Assembly: GCA_019973155.2 (NCBI GenBank)
Contig: BPQB01000067.1
Coordinates: forward strand, 1-64,000
Reading direction: 5' to 3'
Length of the DNA stretch: 64,000 bases
Source of the DNA: Phanerochaete sordida
Taxonomy: Eukaryota > Basidiomycota > Agaricomycetes > Polyporales > Phanerochaetaceae
Within the stretch, counting starts at the first letter, position 1, and every line of letters starts with the position of its first letter. Of this stretch, positions 11,898 to 24,543 are shown piece after piece. Below the pieces are notes generated by a model. It searched no databases. It saw only the letters and a list, made by a program, of their open reading frames with translations, and was not told where the DNA came from. Position numbers and translations under genes: made by a program.

Positions 11898-13549
11898 TTA
11901 GTTCTGCGTCGGAGCAGAGGCTACGTCCGCAAATTGGACGTCGTCCACGGTCTCTATTGTCAGTGCGGTCTCTCCCGCTGGTGACTGGTTCAACCAGGTC
12001 CACTTGTATCCTGTGTGGTATCGCAGAGCCGCGCCCCAGCGTTTGTTCAGGCCCTCTTTTGGGTCGTTCCAGCCGTCCCATTCGTAATAGTTGTCCACAG
12101 GTAAACAGTTGCTGCATCATAGTCAGCGAAGCGCTGCTGTCACTAGGAGAGGCACAGGCTTACAAGTGCAGCAAGCGCGGTACAACCGCCTGCCCGGCAT
12201 GCGGCGTGTCCTTGACACGGTCTGTCTGCACGCGGGCCTGCTCGTCCTCCGGCATGTCCGCGTCGCCGAGGCCGGTGATGTACATGTCGACGAGGCAGCT
12301 CGAGACCTCCCAGTCGTAGCTGAGGTGCGCGTAGAGGTCAGGGCGCGCCTTGACGACGGCCCACCAGTAGCTCTGGTCGCCGAGCCACGCGTCGCGGTAC
12401 TTGCCCGTGGCGGGGTCCGGCGCGCCGAAGAGCGCCGCGAAGGCGGGCGGGCTGAGCGCGGCGGGGCCGCCCGCCGCGCGGTACGCGGACGAGTCCATGA
12501 GGCGCAGCGCGCGCAGCCGCGCGAGGTCGAGCAGCATGACGCACGAGCAGATCTTGTTCGCGTCGCGCCACGGCGCGGAGCTCATGTCGGGGTGGCTCGG
12601 CATGCTGATCGCGGTGTCGGGGCCCCATGTGCGGAATTGCTCCCAGAGCAGGCGCGGGTCGCTGATGAAGAATGCGTCTGTGTCGACGAAGATGCTCTTT
12701 TTGACGGTCGGCGGCAGGATCTCGTGGATGAACAGTTTCATGAGGCCGACTACGCGACGGTCAGTTGGCGGACGGCGGAGAGCAACGGGAGCACGTACCA
12801 ATGCCGGCGGAATGTATGGTGGAGATGGCGCCCTCGCGCTCGACGCGCTCGGCCATGGCCTCGTAGGAAGGCCGGTAGAATCGGACGAGAATATCGTGCC
12901 GCGGTCGTGTGACCAAAGCTAATCGCTTCTCGAGATATGAATGTGCCGCTTCGTCACAGATAATGTGAATATGTGTAGGCCCTGAGGCGTACATGAAAAT
13001 AGACTACAAGGCGTGATCAGAAACATAAGGGAATTTGCGAGAGCGAAGACGGACCTTGAGCAATATAACACCTTCGCTCGCGGAGGCTTCTGACCACATG
13101 AGCAGCGAAAATGTGACAGGTTCTTCCTCTTCCCCTGGCTGACTCTGGATCGCTCCCTCTTCAGGTACAAGGCCAGAGTCGTCGTGAACAGCAGGTAATC
13201 TGACTGGAACGAGGGGGACAATGGACGTAGCCGTCTCCGAATCGTCATCAGCCGCCGTCTGCGGCCTATGAGCATGGTGCCAGAGCCCGCCAACAGGTTT
13301 ATGCTGGGCAGGAGCCGCAGGTTGTGGTGCCACAGAATCCTGAGCGGCCTCGTGAATGCGACTGGGAGGGCGCTGCGAGCCAAGGATCCAGATGGGGACG
13401 GCGAATACGGATACGATCGCCAGGAACGCGATGCGCTTGAGGAAGGTCGAGCGGCGACGCAGCTCGGTCGCCTTGGTGCGCCATGGGGTGACAGGTGGGC
13501 CTTCAAGGAACGGCGAGGTAAGAGAGTGCTGCCGAGAGTGGGTCGGCAT
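11898..13549 (-). CDS. GT8-like type II membrane glycosyltransferase
   Basis: Exons are 13549-13055, 13003-12799, 12749-12164 and 12111-11898. The N-terminus is a short cytosolic tail, then a membrane anchor (RIAFLAIVSVFAVPIWILG) and a Ser/Pro-rich stem, consistent with a Golgi enzyme. The catalytic part has THIHIICDEAAHSYLEKR, GLMKLFIHEILP and the DxD metal-binding motif in SIFVDTDAFFISDPRLLWEQF, then DANKICSCVMLLDL and GDQSYWWAVV. These features match family 8-type retaining transferases (LARGE/xylosyltransferase-like). The donor sugar and acceptor cannot be read from the sequence. An upstream in-frame ATG exists, but the chosen one sits nearest the anchor. It is divergent from PNK1. Confidence 0.8.
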
Positions 13550-14097
13550 GGCCTGTGAGTGCGCGAGGCGCAAATCAAGGAGAGAGGACGAGAGGGAAGA
13601 AGGAGAAAACAAACATGGGATAGCTGTAAGCGAGGAGGACGGAAATAGCAGCGAAGACAACAGAGACCCCTGATGCAGATGATGAACGTCACCCAAAGTT
13701 TATCGAGTCGGCTGCACCCTGCTTCATCCCTTCGTTGCCAGGGAAATCGTTCTCGCTCCACCGCGACAGAATCAGGAATATTCAGCACCTGTCAGCACTC
13801 GCATCGCACCCACCCGCTTCTTCAGATATGCCGTGAAACGCGTCCTCAGTTCGGCCGGGGACACCATCCTAGCCAATATTTGTCGCAGATGAGAGAAGAG
13901 ACCGGAGGGGAGCCAACGACCACAGCTCAATTTACCGATGCCCCGGCTATCGAAGTGCGCATAGGCGCCTCTCATCGGCTTTGTGGCGCCCATAACGCCC
14001 TGACCAGAGACCACGCCTGTTCGGTTCCGCCACCACCATCCTGTTTCCTCCCCAAGCACGCTGCTTTGCAGCTCTGCACTGTCGCTTTTCGGCGAAC
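13550..14097. promoter_or_regulatory. 548-base divergent intergenic region
   Basis: This separates the starts of the GT8-like gene and PNK1. Open frames crossing it in several phases have no recognisable family. It is taken as promoter and 5' leader for both genes. Confidence 0.5.
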
Positions 14098-15960
14098 ATG
14101 TCCTCGTCAGCGCTGTCGCCAAAAGGTCCGACATCTCGCGCTCAGCCTCCGCCGGTTTCCTTGACTTCGCTCGCTTCGCAGCCACCCCAAATCCAAGGAA
14201 ACGGACGGCAGAACACCTCGACGCCCCGGAAGTGACCAAGCCTGCCAAGGAGCCGAAACGTGAGCATTATGCGCTGGAATTTTGTATCCCACCGCTCACT
14301 GTCTCTTGGCCAGTCGCGTCAATATTTACAAAGGGCAAGACTACCGAGTCTCCGAAGGCGCCGACCTTCCAATGGCTAGAACCCCTAGGACGGGCGAAGA
14401 CATGTTTGCATGGCGCCAACCTGTCCCCGAAAGCCGTGTACAAAGTTGCCGCCTTTGACCTAGACGGCTGCCTCATCGAGTCCTCGATAGGCAAGAAGAA
14501 GGTCAAGGACGCGCCTCCCACTTTCCAATGGTGGCGCGCCATCATACCGAAGAAACTGAAAGAAATACATGACGAAGGGTATTTGAGCATCTTGAGACTT
14601 TTTGACGCGTAATTGACGCGTCTTATAGGTACGCCATAGTTGTCGTGACGAACCAAGCCCTTCGCGGCGCGACCGCCATTCAGGAATGGAAGAAGAAAGT
14701 CCCGCTCATTGGTGCCGCTGTATGCCTTCTCGTCTATCCTGAGTCTACCCCCGCTGACTATGCTCTAGCTTCCTGAAGTTCCCTTCCATCTCTTTGCTGC
14801 AACCGCACGAGATGGCTATCGTAAACCCATGCCAGGCATGTGGTACGAGCTCGAGCGTATCTTCGCCGCCGAGGACGTGGTAATCGGTGTGTCAGGTCCC
14901 CAGTCCCATATCCAGGTTCTCAATCAGCCACGTACGCAGACAAATCTGCGTCATTCTTTGTGGGCGACGCTGCAGGCCGCCAGGGCGACTTTGCTGGGAC
15001 GGACAGGAAGTGGGCGCAGAATGTCGATATACCATTCTTCACACCGGAGGCACGCCATATTCTCGCATATATGCGCGTTAAATGCTAATTTCAACCCGCA
15101 GGAATATTTCCTGAAGCTGAAGGCAGCGCCGTATACTCTACAGGGCTTCCACCCATCGTCACTACCCGCAGACCGTACGTCTGGTCTTATGAATCATCCG
15201 CTCTTCGCTCATCCCTCTGTTTCTAGTACCGCGGGTAACACCAACCTCCTCACCCATCGTCCCGTCGTCAAGTTCTGGCCCAGAGGTTGTGCTCTTCGTC
15301 GGCTTCCCCGCGCTGGGAAAGACGTCGTTCTACCGCACGCATTTCTACACTGCAAACTACGTACACGTAAACCAGGACACATTGCGCACGCGCGAGAAAT
15401 GCGTCAAGGCCGTTGAAGAGGCCATCAAAGATGGGAAGAGCTGTGTCGTCGGTAAAGTCCACTTCCCAGTGGCAAGAAAGACAGGATGCTAACCTTGCGG
15501 AAGATAACACAAACAGGGATGCTGCAACCAGGAAGCATTATATCGACTTGGCTAAGAAGCTCGACGTGCCAATACGGTCTGGATCATGCTGCTCAAATGA
15601 TCTGACCTCGGCTCATGCTGGCTGCTGCAGATGCTTCCTGTTCCACGGCACCCTAGAGCTCGCGTGGCACAACAACCTCTACCGAGCGTTCAACCTTCCG
15701 GACAGCGTCGCGTCGAAAGCGGTACGTGACATGGATTCAATTCGAGTTTGTCGGCGCATATACTCAAACACATACCCTTGCCACGACAGCCCAAACGCGA
15801 CCTTGTGCCGTACAACGCGTTCACGAGCTTCAAGGCGAGCTATGAGGAGCCCAAAGCCGCAGAAGGCTTCCGCGAGGTTAGGCGCGTCAACTGGGTCTTC
15901 GAGGGCACAGAGGAAGAGCGGAGACGATGGAACATGTGGCTACAGATCGACGGGAAGTAG
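14098..15960 (+). CDS. PNK1: polynucleotide kinase 3'-phosphatase
   Basis: The enzyme removes 3'-phosphate and adds 5'-phosphate at DNA breaks. The phosphatase domain has AAFDLDGCLIESS (HAD nucleophile Asp), TFQWWRAIIPKKLKEIHDEG, VVTNQALRG, GMWYELERIF and SASFFVGDAAGR. The kinase domain has the P-loop GFPALGKTSFYR, VHVNQDTL, DNTNRD and RDLVPYNAFTSFK. The first intron (about 14126-14180) joins MSSSALSPK to ATPNPRKRTAEHLDAPEV. The intron 15050-15101 fits only as GC-AG and yields FTPEEYFLKLKAAPY. The order is phosphatase then kinase, as in PNKP, without the N-terminal FHA domain of animals. It ends WNMWLQIDGK. It is tail-to-tail with PGK1. Confidence 0.95.
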
Positions 15961-16299
15961 TGTGCTTGGGTTTTACGAATATAGCTTTGCCGTATCTCGG
16001 ACTTACGGACCTGTAGTCTGCCCTGCGAAGCCCGTACGGCCGGCTCGAGCACCCCGTAAGTTCCCCGTATCTACTGCGCCCTGCAGGGATGAGGCTCAGG
16101 TTCCGAGCATTCGTGAGCCACCACGTCCCAGTTCTTCCGTACTACGCACGTTCGAAGCCTATCTGAGCGCCTTTCGAAGGACGAGGTAAAAAATACAGCT
16201 CTATATCTCTAGCAAAGTTAACGGTACAACGCCTTCTTGATACTTGTACAGCAGCGTATTATTTCCCTTCCTTTGATATCACAACCTTACTTTTTCTAG

Positions 16300-17814
16300 T
16301 CACTGCTTCTCGCTGAGCTCGGCGACACCGGGGAGAGTCTAGAAGTCCGCATGAGTATTTACGCCCTTTCGGTCGAGCCGCGGCCAACGCACCTTGCCCT
16401 CGAGGAGCTCAAGAGAAGCACCTCCACCAGTGGAGACGTGGCTGAGCTTGTCCTCGGCCTTGTACTGGGCAGCGACAGTCGCAGTATCACCACCACCAAT
16501 GATCACGGTCGCGCCGTTGGCGGCAGCCTCGACGGTCGCGTCGAGGAGCGACTTGGAACCCTCGGCGAACTTCGGGAACTCGAAGACACCCGGGGGACCG
16601 TTCCAGAGGATGGTCTTCGCCTCGAGCACGGTCTCACGGAACAGCGCGCGCGACTTGGCACCGGCATCGAGACCCATCCAGCTCTCGGGGATGCCCTCGG
16701 AGTCAGTCGCGACGCCGGTCTGCAAATTGTCAGCAAAAGACAGCGGCCGCAAAACGGTATATACGCACGGTAGCATCCTTGTCGAACTTGTCGGCGGTGA
16801 CGAAGTCAACGGGGAAGACGATCTTGATGTTGCGGGACTTGGCCTTCTCAACGAGGGCACCGACCTTCTGCGAACCGGCCTCGTCGAAGAGCGAGTTTCC
16901 GATCGCCATGTTCTCGAGGACTTTCTTGAAAGTGAAGGCCATGCCACCGCAAATGATGAGGGAGTTGACCTGTACGCGCACTATGAGCATCTAGGTAACT
17001 ACATTTCGTCTGGACATACCTTGTCCAGCATGTTCTCGATAAGCTGGATCTTGTCAGAAACCTTGGCACCACCAAGGATGGCAAGGAAGGGGCGCTCGGG
17101 GTGCTCGAGGGCCTTGGCGAAGTACTCGAGCTCCTTCTTCATGAGGAAGCCAGCGGCACGCTGAGGCAGCTTGACGCCGACCATGGATGAGTGCGCGCGG
17201 TGCGCAGTACCGAACGCGTCGTTCACGTAAACGTCGCCGAGCGCGGTGAGGCCGGCACGGAACGCCTCGACCTTGGCGGGGTCAGCCTTGGTCTTGTTGC
17301 CGGCCTTGTCCTTGACAGAGCCCTCCTCCTCGATGTGGAAGCGGAGGTTCTCGAGCAGGATGACGGAGCCGGGAGCCGCGCCGTTCACGGCAGACTCGAC
17401 CTCCGGGCCGACGCAGTCCTTGGTGAAGATGACGGGCTTGCCGAGGAGGCCCTCGAGCTCCTTCGCGACGGGCGCGAGGGAGTACTTCTCGACGACCTTG
17501 CCGTCGGGGCGGCCGAGGTGGGACATGAGGGTGACGGTCTTCGCGCCTATGACGCGTCTCGTCAATTAACACGGTTTTGACCCGAGAGACGCGAGCTATT
17601 TTACCATGGTCGAGCGCATACTTGACAGTGGGGAGAGCTGCGACAATACGCTGCACAAGAGGTCAGGATATGCGTGCCAACGGCGGAAAACTGCGCGTAC
17701 AGCGGGGTTAGTGATCTTGCCATCCTGCATAGGGACATTGAAGTCGACGCGAATGAGGACGCGCTTGCCCTTGAGGTCGAGGTCGGTGATGGAAAGCTTG
17801 TTGGAGAGGGACAT
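16300..17814 (-). CDS. PGK1: phosphoglycerate kinase
   Basis: This glycolytic enzyme transfers phosphate from 1,3-bisphosphoglycerate to ADP. The exons are 17814-17701, 17650-17605, 17546-17020, 16969-16769, 16719-16393 and 16338-16300. The joined protein is full length. It carries [74 protein letters not shown], the nucleotide loop IIGGGDTAT and [15 protein letters not shown], ending [12 protein letters not shown] 46-base second exon is notable. It is head-to-head with the gene at 18003, with about 190 bases between the starts. A strong housekeeping promoter probably lies there. Confidence 0.97.
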
Positions 17815-18002
17815 GGTGGGCGTTGTCAGCGGCGAGGGGCGGGGATGGGGGATAGAGCAAAGGTAGGGACCATCGATTCCGGAGGACTTTATATACGAGG
17901 GCGGCGTAGTCCTGACTTCATCTTCCGCATCTTGGCGCCCGCGGCGGACTCGCTCTCGCCAGATTCTCGACCACCGCGTCTTTCCTCGTTTCACCACGAC
18001 CA

Positions 18003-18874
18003 TGTCAGAACCACAGCCAGCCAACGACTCTCTGGGCCTCGACCTGAATACGCTCAAGATCAGCGACGACAGCACAGGGAATGCTCCTGAACCAGCCCAG
18101 GACGCTCCAAGCGCGTCTGTTCCCGAGGATGCCACTTCTCCCTCCGCAGAGCAACCGCCGTCGGACGCTGTCCCCGGTGCAAATGAGGAGAAGAAGTCTC
18201 GCGAGCCGCGCAAGAAACCATACGTGAACCCCGAACGCGTCAACACGGGGGGCCCTCAGCGAGTACGTCTTCGGTCTCATCTATCCATAGCGCGATGTCC
18301 GTAGCTGACGTTCCTTGCAGGAGAAACTCAGTGAAGAGGAGCTTACTGAGCGCATGGCCCGTATACGCGAGCAGAATCAGAAAATCAAGCTACGCCGCGC
18401 TGTATGTCATTGATGCTTCGCGGCTTCTCTTGGAGTTAACATGCCCGCCAGGATGTCGAGAAGGACGAGCTCGAGTTCAAGAAGCAGCAGGAGGCAGAGC
18501 GTGCCAAGCTAGCCAGAAACAGGAAGGTGCAGGATAACGTCGACCGAGCTCGCGAACAAAACGCTCGGCGTAAGATGGAGAAAGTGCGTATCCATCAGCC
18601 TGTTCACCGAAGCTCTTGCCAACACGTCCCGTAGATCCAAGGCCGCGAATGGGACTCGGGCAAGCCTGGCGTGAAGCGGACGCCCGACGTTCCTGTGGCG
18701 CCAGCATATGCCCCGCCGACTGAGGGCGCGAGTATAGGCATTCGTGGCGCCGTGCGTGGCGGAGGCGGTCGCGGAAGGGGCAGAGGGCGAGGAGCTCCTC
18801 CGCATATGGCCACCGCGGTCGACGGCGAGCCGGCCATCGAAGAGCCCACGACGAGTGCTGAAGTGCCGAGCTGA
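18003..18874 (+). CDS. coiled-coil protein with RGG tail, CCDC9-like
   Basis: Three introns leave a protein of about 220 residues. The N-terminal third is Ser/Pro/Glu-rich. A central charged helix follows ([20 protein letters not shown], then [20 protein letters not shown]). Next comes REWDSGKPG and a Gly-Arg-rich tail ([14 protein letters not shown]) typical of RNA-binding proteins. The LSEEEL...RIREQN helix and REWDSGKPG block recall CCDC9-type proteins, which associate with the exon-junction complex in animals. That resemblance is from memory and weak. The ATG start follows the shared PGK1 promoter directly. Confidence 0.75.
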
Positions 18875-19144
18875 GGAGTACCTGGATTCGATGAAGTGAT
18901 ACCCCGCGCTGATGTACCGCGTCCTGCTTGCTTTCGTCTGCTGTGTTTTGTACTGCTGTAAGGATCTGTTCTGTAACAAACGATGTCTTCATGAGCACTG
19001 CGCTTTGCGATCTGAGATCCCGTTGGTTGGATGAGATCGACCGGATTGACATCACTCGGCGCTTGGAAACTTGCTCTCGCACCGCGGTCATTGCCCACGC
19101 ACATCCTCTTCGTCGCGCAGCACATCCACCGCACGTCTCGAACG

Positions 19145-21647
19145 ATGGCCAAATCTCGTCGCAGGTCTGGCAGGCACGCTGCAGCTGGCTCTCATGAGGA
19201 GCAAGCCAATGAAGAGAACTCAGAAGCGACGCCCCCTAACTCGCAAGGCCCGGCAGACGCGGAACCCGAACGCAAGCAGGAGGACAAGTGCCCTGCTTGC
19301 AAGGGAGACACCCAGGAGGACTGGAATGATGAGGATAAAGAGAGCTGGGTTCGATGCGACGCGTGTAAGAAGTGGTTCCACTGGAGGTGTGCAGGCGAAG
19401 GCGAGCTGGAGACCATTGGAAAGTGGTGCGCACCGCCCACGTTATGTCCATCCAACCATTCGTGTAAATGCTACCTTGTCAGGTTCTGCACGCCATGTCG
19501 CGAAGCGGACTCGAAGCGGGTCATCACGCTCAAGCCGCCTGCGCGTAAATCTTCCCGGAAGCGTGCCCAAAGGGACTACGCTGGGTTGCAGAATAATGGC
19601 GTCGAGCAAGACGCTAACAGGTCAGTTCTAGCCTCATGTCTACTCTACAGCTGATAGTGAACACAAGCATGCAGATGGCTGCGTATGATGCAAGGCAAGG
19701 CCATCAAGCCTGACCCGTTCAAGCGCATGGATGGCAGTGAAGTGACTGTCGAATGGCTCGATAGCGATTCGTCTGCCATGCGCGAGCCCATCGTCATCGA
19801 GAAACCCGACGGTCTAGGGATGAAGATGCCGGAGGACATCACGGTCGCTGAGATTGCGGAGATACTTGGGGAGGACACTTCAGTGGAGGTCATCGGTCAG
19901 TGCTCTCCTAATTTTCTCTCGATAAGCATGTTTGACATATTGTCAGACGTTGCATCCCAATCTAATGTTCCCGGCTGGACGCTTGGCAAATGGGCTGAGT
20001 ATTTCGACACCGAGCAGGACAAACGCGACAAAATTCGCAACGTTATATCCTTGGAAATATCTGGTACTGAGCTCGCAGACAAGATTCTCCCTCCTCGGCT
20101 TGTACGGGAAGTCGACTGGGTAGAGAAATTCTGGCCGAATACCAAGAAGGGCCGCGGACACTCGTACCCGAAGGTTCAGCTTTACTGCCTTATGGGAGTC
20201 GCGGACGCGTGGACAGTGCGTACCATCATTGCTCCGAACGACGCTTGATTGAACATAATTGCAGGACTGGCATGTCGATTTCGCAGGTTCGTCGGTGTAT
20301 TATCATATCGTACGCGGCTCGAAGGTAAGTCACAAACGCCATGGATGACATACGCTAGCTGCCAACAAGCTTGGTACCTACAGGTGTTCTACTTCATTCG
20401 CCCTACACCTGCGAACCTGGCAGCTTACGAGCGATGGTCAGGCACTGAAGTGCAGAACCATTCCTGGCTTGGTGACATGTGCGACGAAGTATTCAAAGTT
20501 GAGCTTCATGAAGGCAACACGATGATTATACCCACCGGATGGATTCACGCTGTCGTATGTCATGCCCTATCCTGTTTTGTGTCAGCGGACCTTACGTTTG
20601 TCCAGTATACCCCAGTTGATACCCTCGTCTTCGGCGGTAACTTCCTACATTCCTATAACGTACCAACTCGTAAGTCTACTGGCGTTCATGGCATGCCTTG
20701 TACTGACTTGAGGGCGCAGAACTCAAGATACGGGAGATTGAAATCAGCACGCACGTCCCCAAGAAGTTCCGTTTCCCATATTTCGTCAAGTGGGTCCCAT
20801 AGACAGTCTTCGCTGAGGTATTCGACAGCTAATTGACGCCTGTAGGCTATGCTGGTACGCTGCAGAAAAGTACCTACGCGACTTAAAGGCGAAAGAAGAG
20901 TTTCCCACGCGCGTATTGGAGTCTATCGAAGCTCTTGCAGACTTCCTGGTTGCGGAGGCGCGAACGATCGAACGTGGCACTGAGTCCGCGAAGAGGGCAG
21001 CGAAGGAAGAAGTGCCCGGCGATCGTATCAAAGACGCGCCTGCACTTGCAAGGGAATTGCGATGGAGAGTCAGGCTGGCGAACGGATATACGAGCGACGA
21101 TGACACGAAAAGCAAGCGAAAGGTCACCAACGGTGCAACGAACGGCAGCGGAGCCAACGGCGCGAGCAAGAAGCGGAAGCGCGCCGACGATGAACAAGAG
21201 GGCGAAGATGCTCTTCCGACGTTCATGCACTTCAGACCTCGGAAGTGGGACGGCGTGGTGGCGTACCCATCTGAGAAGGAGCAAGTGACGGTGAACGCGA
21301 AGAGGCCATCGACAGAGGACGCCTCGTGGACGGACCTGTGGACCTCGGTAAAAGACGTTGAGATGGCGGAAGGCGAGCCAGAGGAGGCCACAGTGGAGAG
21401 GCGGCGAGACGTGGTCGTGAAGGTCCGGCGTACCGCCAAAGGGTTGGAACGGCAACGGGTTGAGAGGATCTTGGAGGAATGGACCTGGGTGGAGAAATCC
21501 GAGACGGCGAGTGCACCCGAAGCGTCCATCGGCGCGGAGACGAATGGATCTGCAGCTCCGGATGCCACCGCTGGAGAGGCAGCCGAGCCGACCGCGGCGG
21601 CCAACGGGCACACGACCGAGGACGTGCAGATGGAGGGCGGCGAGTGA
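19145..21647 (+). CDS. JHD1: Jhd1/KDM2-type JmjC histone demethylase with PHD finger
   Basis: The family demethylates histone H3 Lys36 with Fe(II) and 2-oxoglutarate. The N-terminal PHD finger ([31 protein letters not shown], then FCTPCRE) is split by an intron at the Trp codon. The JmjC core follows: [34 protein letters not shown] with the H-x-D iron ligands, [18 protein letters not shown], and [20 protein letters not shown] with the distal His. The long C-terminal part is charged, with a likely nuclear signal KKRKRADDE, and is the least conserved. About seven short introns are needed. All three iron ligands are present, so activity is expected. Confidence 0.93.
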
Positions 21648-21947
21648 GCGTTGCGCTGTAATTTATTGGCACTGTAGCTAGTATCTATTTGTATTCTGTA
21701 TTGGTAGGGACGAATGCTTGTTCGCGTTGTCGGAGGCTGTTGCAACGTGTGCATCGTCGGACGACGGCTGATGGCTGCGAGCGTGATCGACCCGCCGGTA
21801 TCCTGCTCCCTCTTCTCTTCCATGCACACACCTCACAACCGCCAGCTTTCGTCTTGATATCCACCGCGGTCCTTCCTTTGCCTTCAGTCCTTCCCTCTGC
21901 GCTCTTGCTGCTCTCGGCACTGCTAGCACGGTCGTTTATCGCTGGAC

Positions 21948-24407
21948 ATGTCCCAAGCTACTTCATCACAAGAAAACTCAAGAAACCCACAACGCCAAGA
22001 CAGCAGCGCAAGCGATCTCTGGGAAGATTCGCTAGCCTACTATGCCCAGGATGACATAGAGCTCAGAGAGGATCCGAATGTAGTTCAAGAGCTTCGTCCA
22101 CCAAATACCAGTGAGCCTGTCGCGTCCGTCGTGCTGTAAACCGCTCGCTAGACCAGACACACCTTCTCCCACCCCAGCTGCCCTGTATTCGCAACAGAAC
22201 CGTTCTGTGCCAAATCTCGGGCAGCAGCGTCTGCCACCACCTGACCTTCAGATTGATCCTCTTCCGCCTCCGCCGCCGTACGATGCCACGGCGGCCCTCG
22301 ACCAGTTCAAGGCACTCCACATCGGCGACCCCGTAGCACGCGGAGGCAGCGCGATGGCGTTTCGTCCTCCCCCTGCGGCTGCAGCAGACCCTATCCCCCG
22401 CGCAGGGACGTCCATGTCCGTGCGACCGATGCAGTCCATGCAAGCACACTCCATGCAGTCTCCCAGCCGTCTTGGACCTGGTCCACCGCATCCACAGGCC
22501 CACCCTCAAGCGCACCCCCAGGCGTACGCACAGCCACATCCTCAAGCGCGTCCACAAGGCTACGGACCGCAAGGGCCTGCCGATCCGTACACTCGAATAC
22601 CCCAAGGCCGGCAGCCCGACCATTTCAACGACGCTGCTTCAGTGCGCTCCATGCAGAGTGCCCACAGTCAGCGCACGAGGGACAGCGACGCTGCGTCTGT
22701 GTATCATGGCGACCCCAATGGTGGAAACCGTTCCAGCGCATATTCTCAGGAGGGGCAGTACTACCCGCAAGGTGCACCGTCGCCGCCACGAGGATATCCG
22801 CAGCAAGGATACCCTCAGCAAGGCTACATGCCGCCGCCCCCTCAGGCGATGAACACGTTCTACTCTGCGGCGTCAGACGTTCTCGGTATGGGACCTCCCC
22901 CAGGTGGACAACAACCTATGCAGCAATATCCTCCTGCACCCATGCTCCACCCACAATATACCGGGAGCTCTGTCTCCTTACCGTCTAGCCAATCTTCCGG
23001 TTACGGTCCTCCCCCTGGTCAATACCCTCAGCAGGGCTATCCCACTCAACAATCCCTCATGCGTGGACCGTCCGTGTCATCGACTGGCTCGGGCTCGTCC
23101 ATGGGCAGTCACGCGTCTCCGATGCCGCCCACCATCCAAGAAGAGCCCGAAATTGCGCCTCGTCCCTCGATAGAGCGGTCGGGCACCTCGGGCTCAGTCG
23201 CGCTGCGCACGCAGAAAACGAAAGCTATCGACCTCAGCGCTCCGCCTTACACCAAGCAGTACGTCGACGAGTACCGTCAACGCATAAAAGACGACCCTGA
23301 TCCCGAGGCGCACTTCGCATACGCCAAGTACCTCATCGACGCAGCGAGGAAGGTCGGCGCGGACGCCAAAGACCAACGATCGGTGAAGAAGTACCGGGAC
23401 TCCCTCATCCAAGAGTCGCTCAAGGTCGTCCGAAGACTCGCTACGCAAGGCAACGGCTATGACGAGGCCCAGTTCTTCTTGGCCAACTGCCACGGCACGG
23501 GTATGCTGGGCTTGCAGGTCGATCACGAACGGGCTTACCACCTGTATCTGCAAGCCGCGAAGCAGAATCACTCAGCTGCATGCTACCGCGTTGCGGTCTG
23601 CAACGAAATTGGTGCGGGCACGAGGAGGGAACCCGGCCGCGCTGCAGCGTTCTACCGCAAGGCAGCTTCCTTGGGGGACACGGCGGCGATGTACAAGCTT
23701 GGTGTCGTCCTCCTGCGGGGCTCGTTGGGCGAGCAGCCGAATCCTCGCGACGCCATAGGCTGGCTCAAGCGCGCCGCGGAGCAGGCCGACGAAGAAAACC
23801 CACACGCGCTGCACGAGCTTGCGCTGCTGTACGAGAACCAGAAGTCCGGCGTGGTGCCCTTTGACCCTTTGTATGCGAAGGAGCTCTACACCCGCGCAGG
23901 CCAGCTCGGCTACACGCACTCGCAGTTCAAGCTCGGGCAGTGCTACGAGTACGGTGCGCTAACGTGCCCTGTCGACCCGAAGCGGTCGATCGCGTGGTAC
24001 ACTAGGGCAGCGGAGAAGGGTCATTCGGAGGCGGAGCTAGCCCTGAGCGGATGGTACCTGACCGGCAGCGACGGTGTCCTGAAGCAGAGCGATTCGGAGG
24101 CGTATCTCTGGGCGCGGAGAGCGGCGAACAAGGGTCTTAGCAAGGCTGAGTACGCTGTGGGCTACTATGCTGAGGTGGGTATTGGTGTGAAGCAGGACCT
24201 TGAGTTCGCCAAGCGGTGGTACATGCGCGCTGCAGGTGCGTAGCCGTTCCTTTACTGCCGCACAGAGTTCCTGACCAGTGCGCCACAGCTCAAGGAAACC
24301 GTCGCGCGATGCAACGTCTGACGGAGATCAAGCGTAACGGAAACAAGCGTGCTCAGATGGCACGACCGACCCGCCAAGATGCTAAAGAAGAATGTGTGAT
24401 TGTGTAG
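21948..24407 (+). CDS. SKT5: Sel1-repeat chitin synthase regulator, Skt5/Chs4-like
   Basis: Chs4/Skt5 activates and anchors chitin synthase III at the neck and growth sites. The first third is Pro/Gln-rich and disordered, with QGYPQQGYPQQG-type and HPQAHPQAHPQ-type repeats. The second half is a set of Sel1 repeats (for example AQFFLANCHGTGMLGLQ, AACYRVAVCNEIGAGT, AMYKLGVVLLRGSLGE, SQFKLGQCYEYGALTC, AEYAVGYYAEVGIGVK). The last intron (about 24239-24290) splices to a tail ending EECVIV, a CaaX box, as in the prenylated yeast Skt5. The first intron at about 22115-22155 uses the acceptor before ACACACC, which restores the frame. The start is the first ATG of the open frame. Confidence 0.93.
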
Positions 24408-24543
24408 GGGACGCTGTGTGGAACATGGACGAGGGTCTTTTGGTGTTCGCCGCATTGGCTGCTGTCGATACCCCGAGCGCTTCTGAGCTATATATTATGC
24501 ACTGCTATTATTTCCTACCTTGTTTCTCTACCCCGTCATCGTA

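Noticed and set aside
12091..12912. 273-codon plus-strand open frame
   Set aside because: It is antisense to the GT8-like catalytic exon and composed mainly of Arg/Ala/Val from GC bias.
20786..21829. 347-codon minus-strand open frame
   Set aside because: It lies opposite the last exon of JHD1. It is Ser/Arg-rich shadow sequence with no domain.
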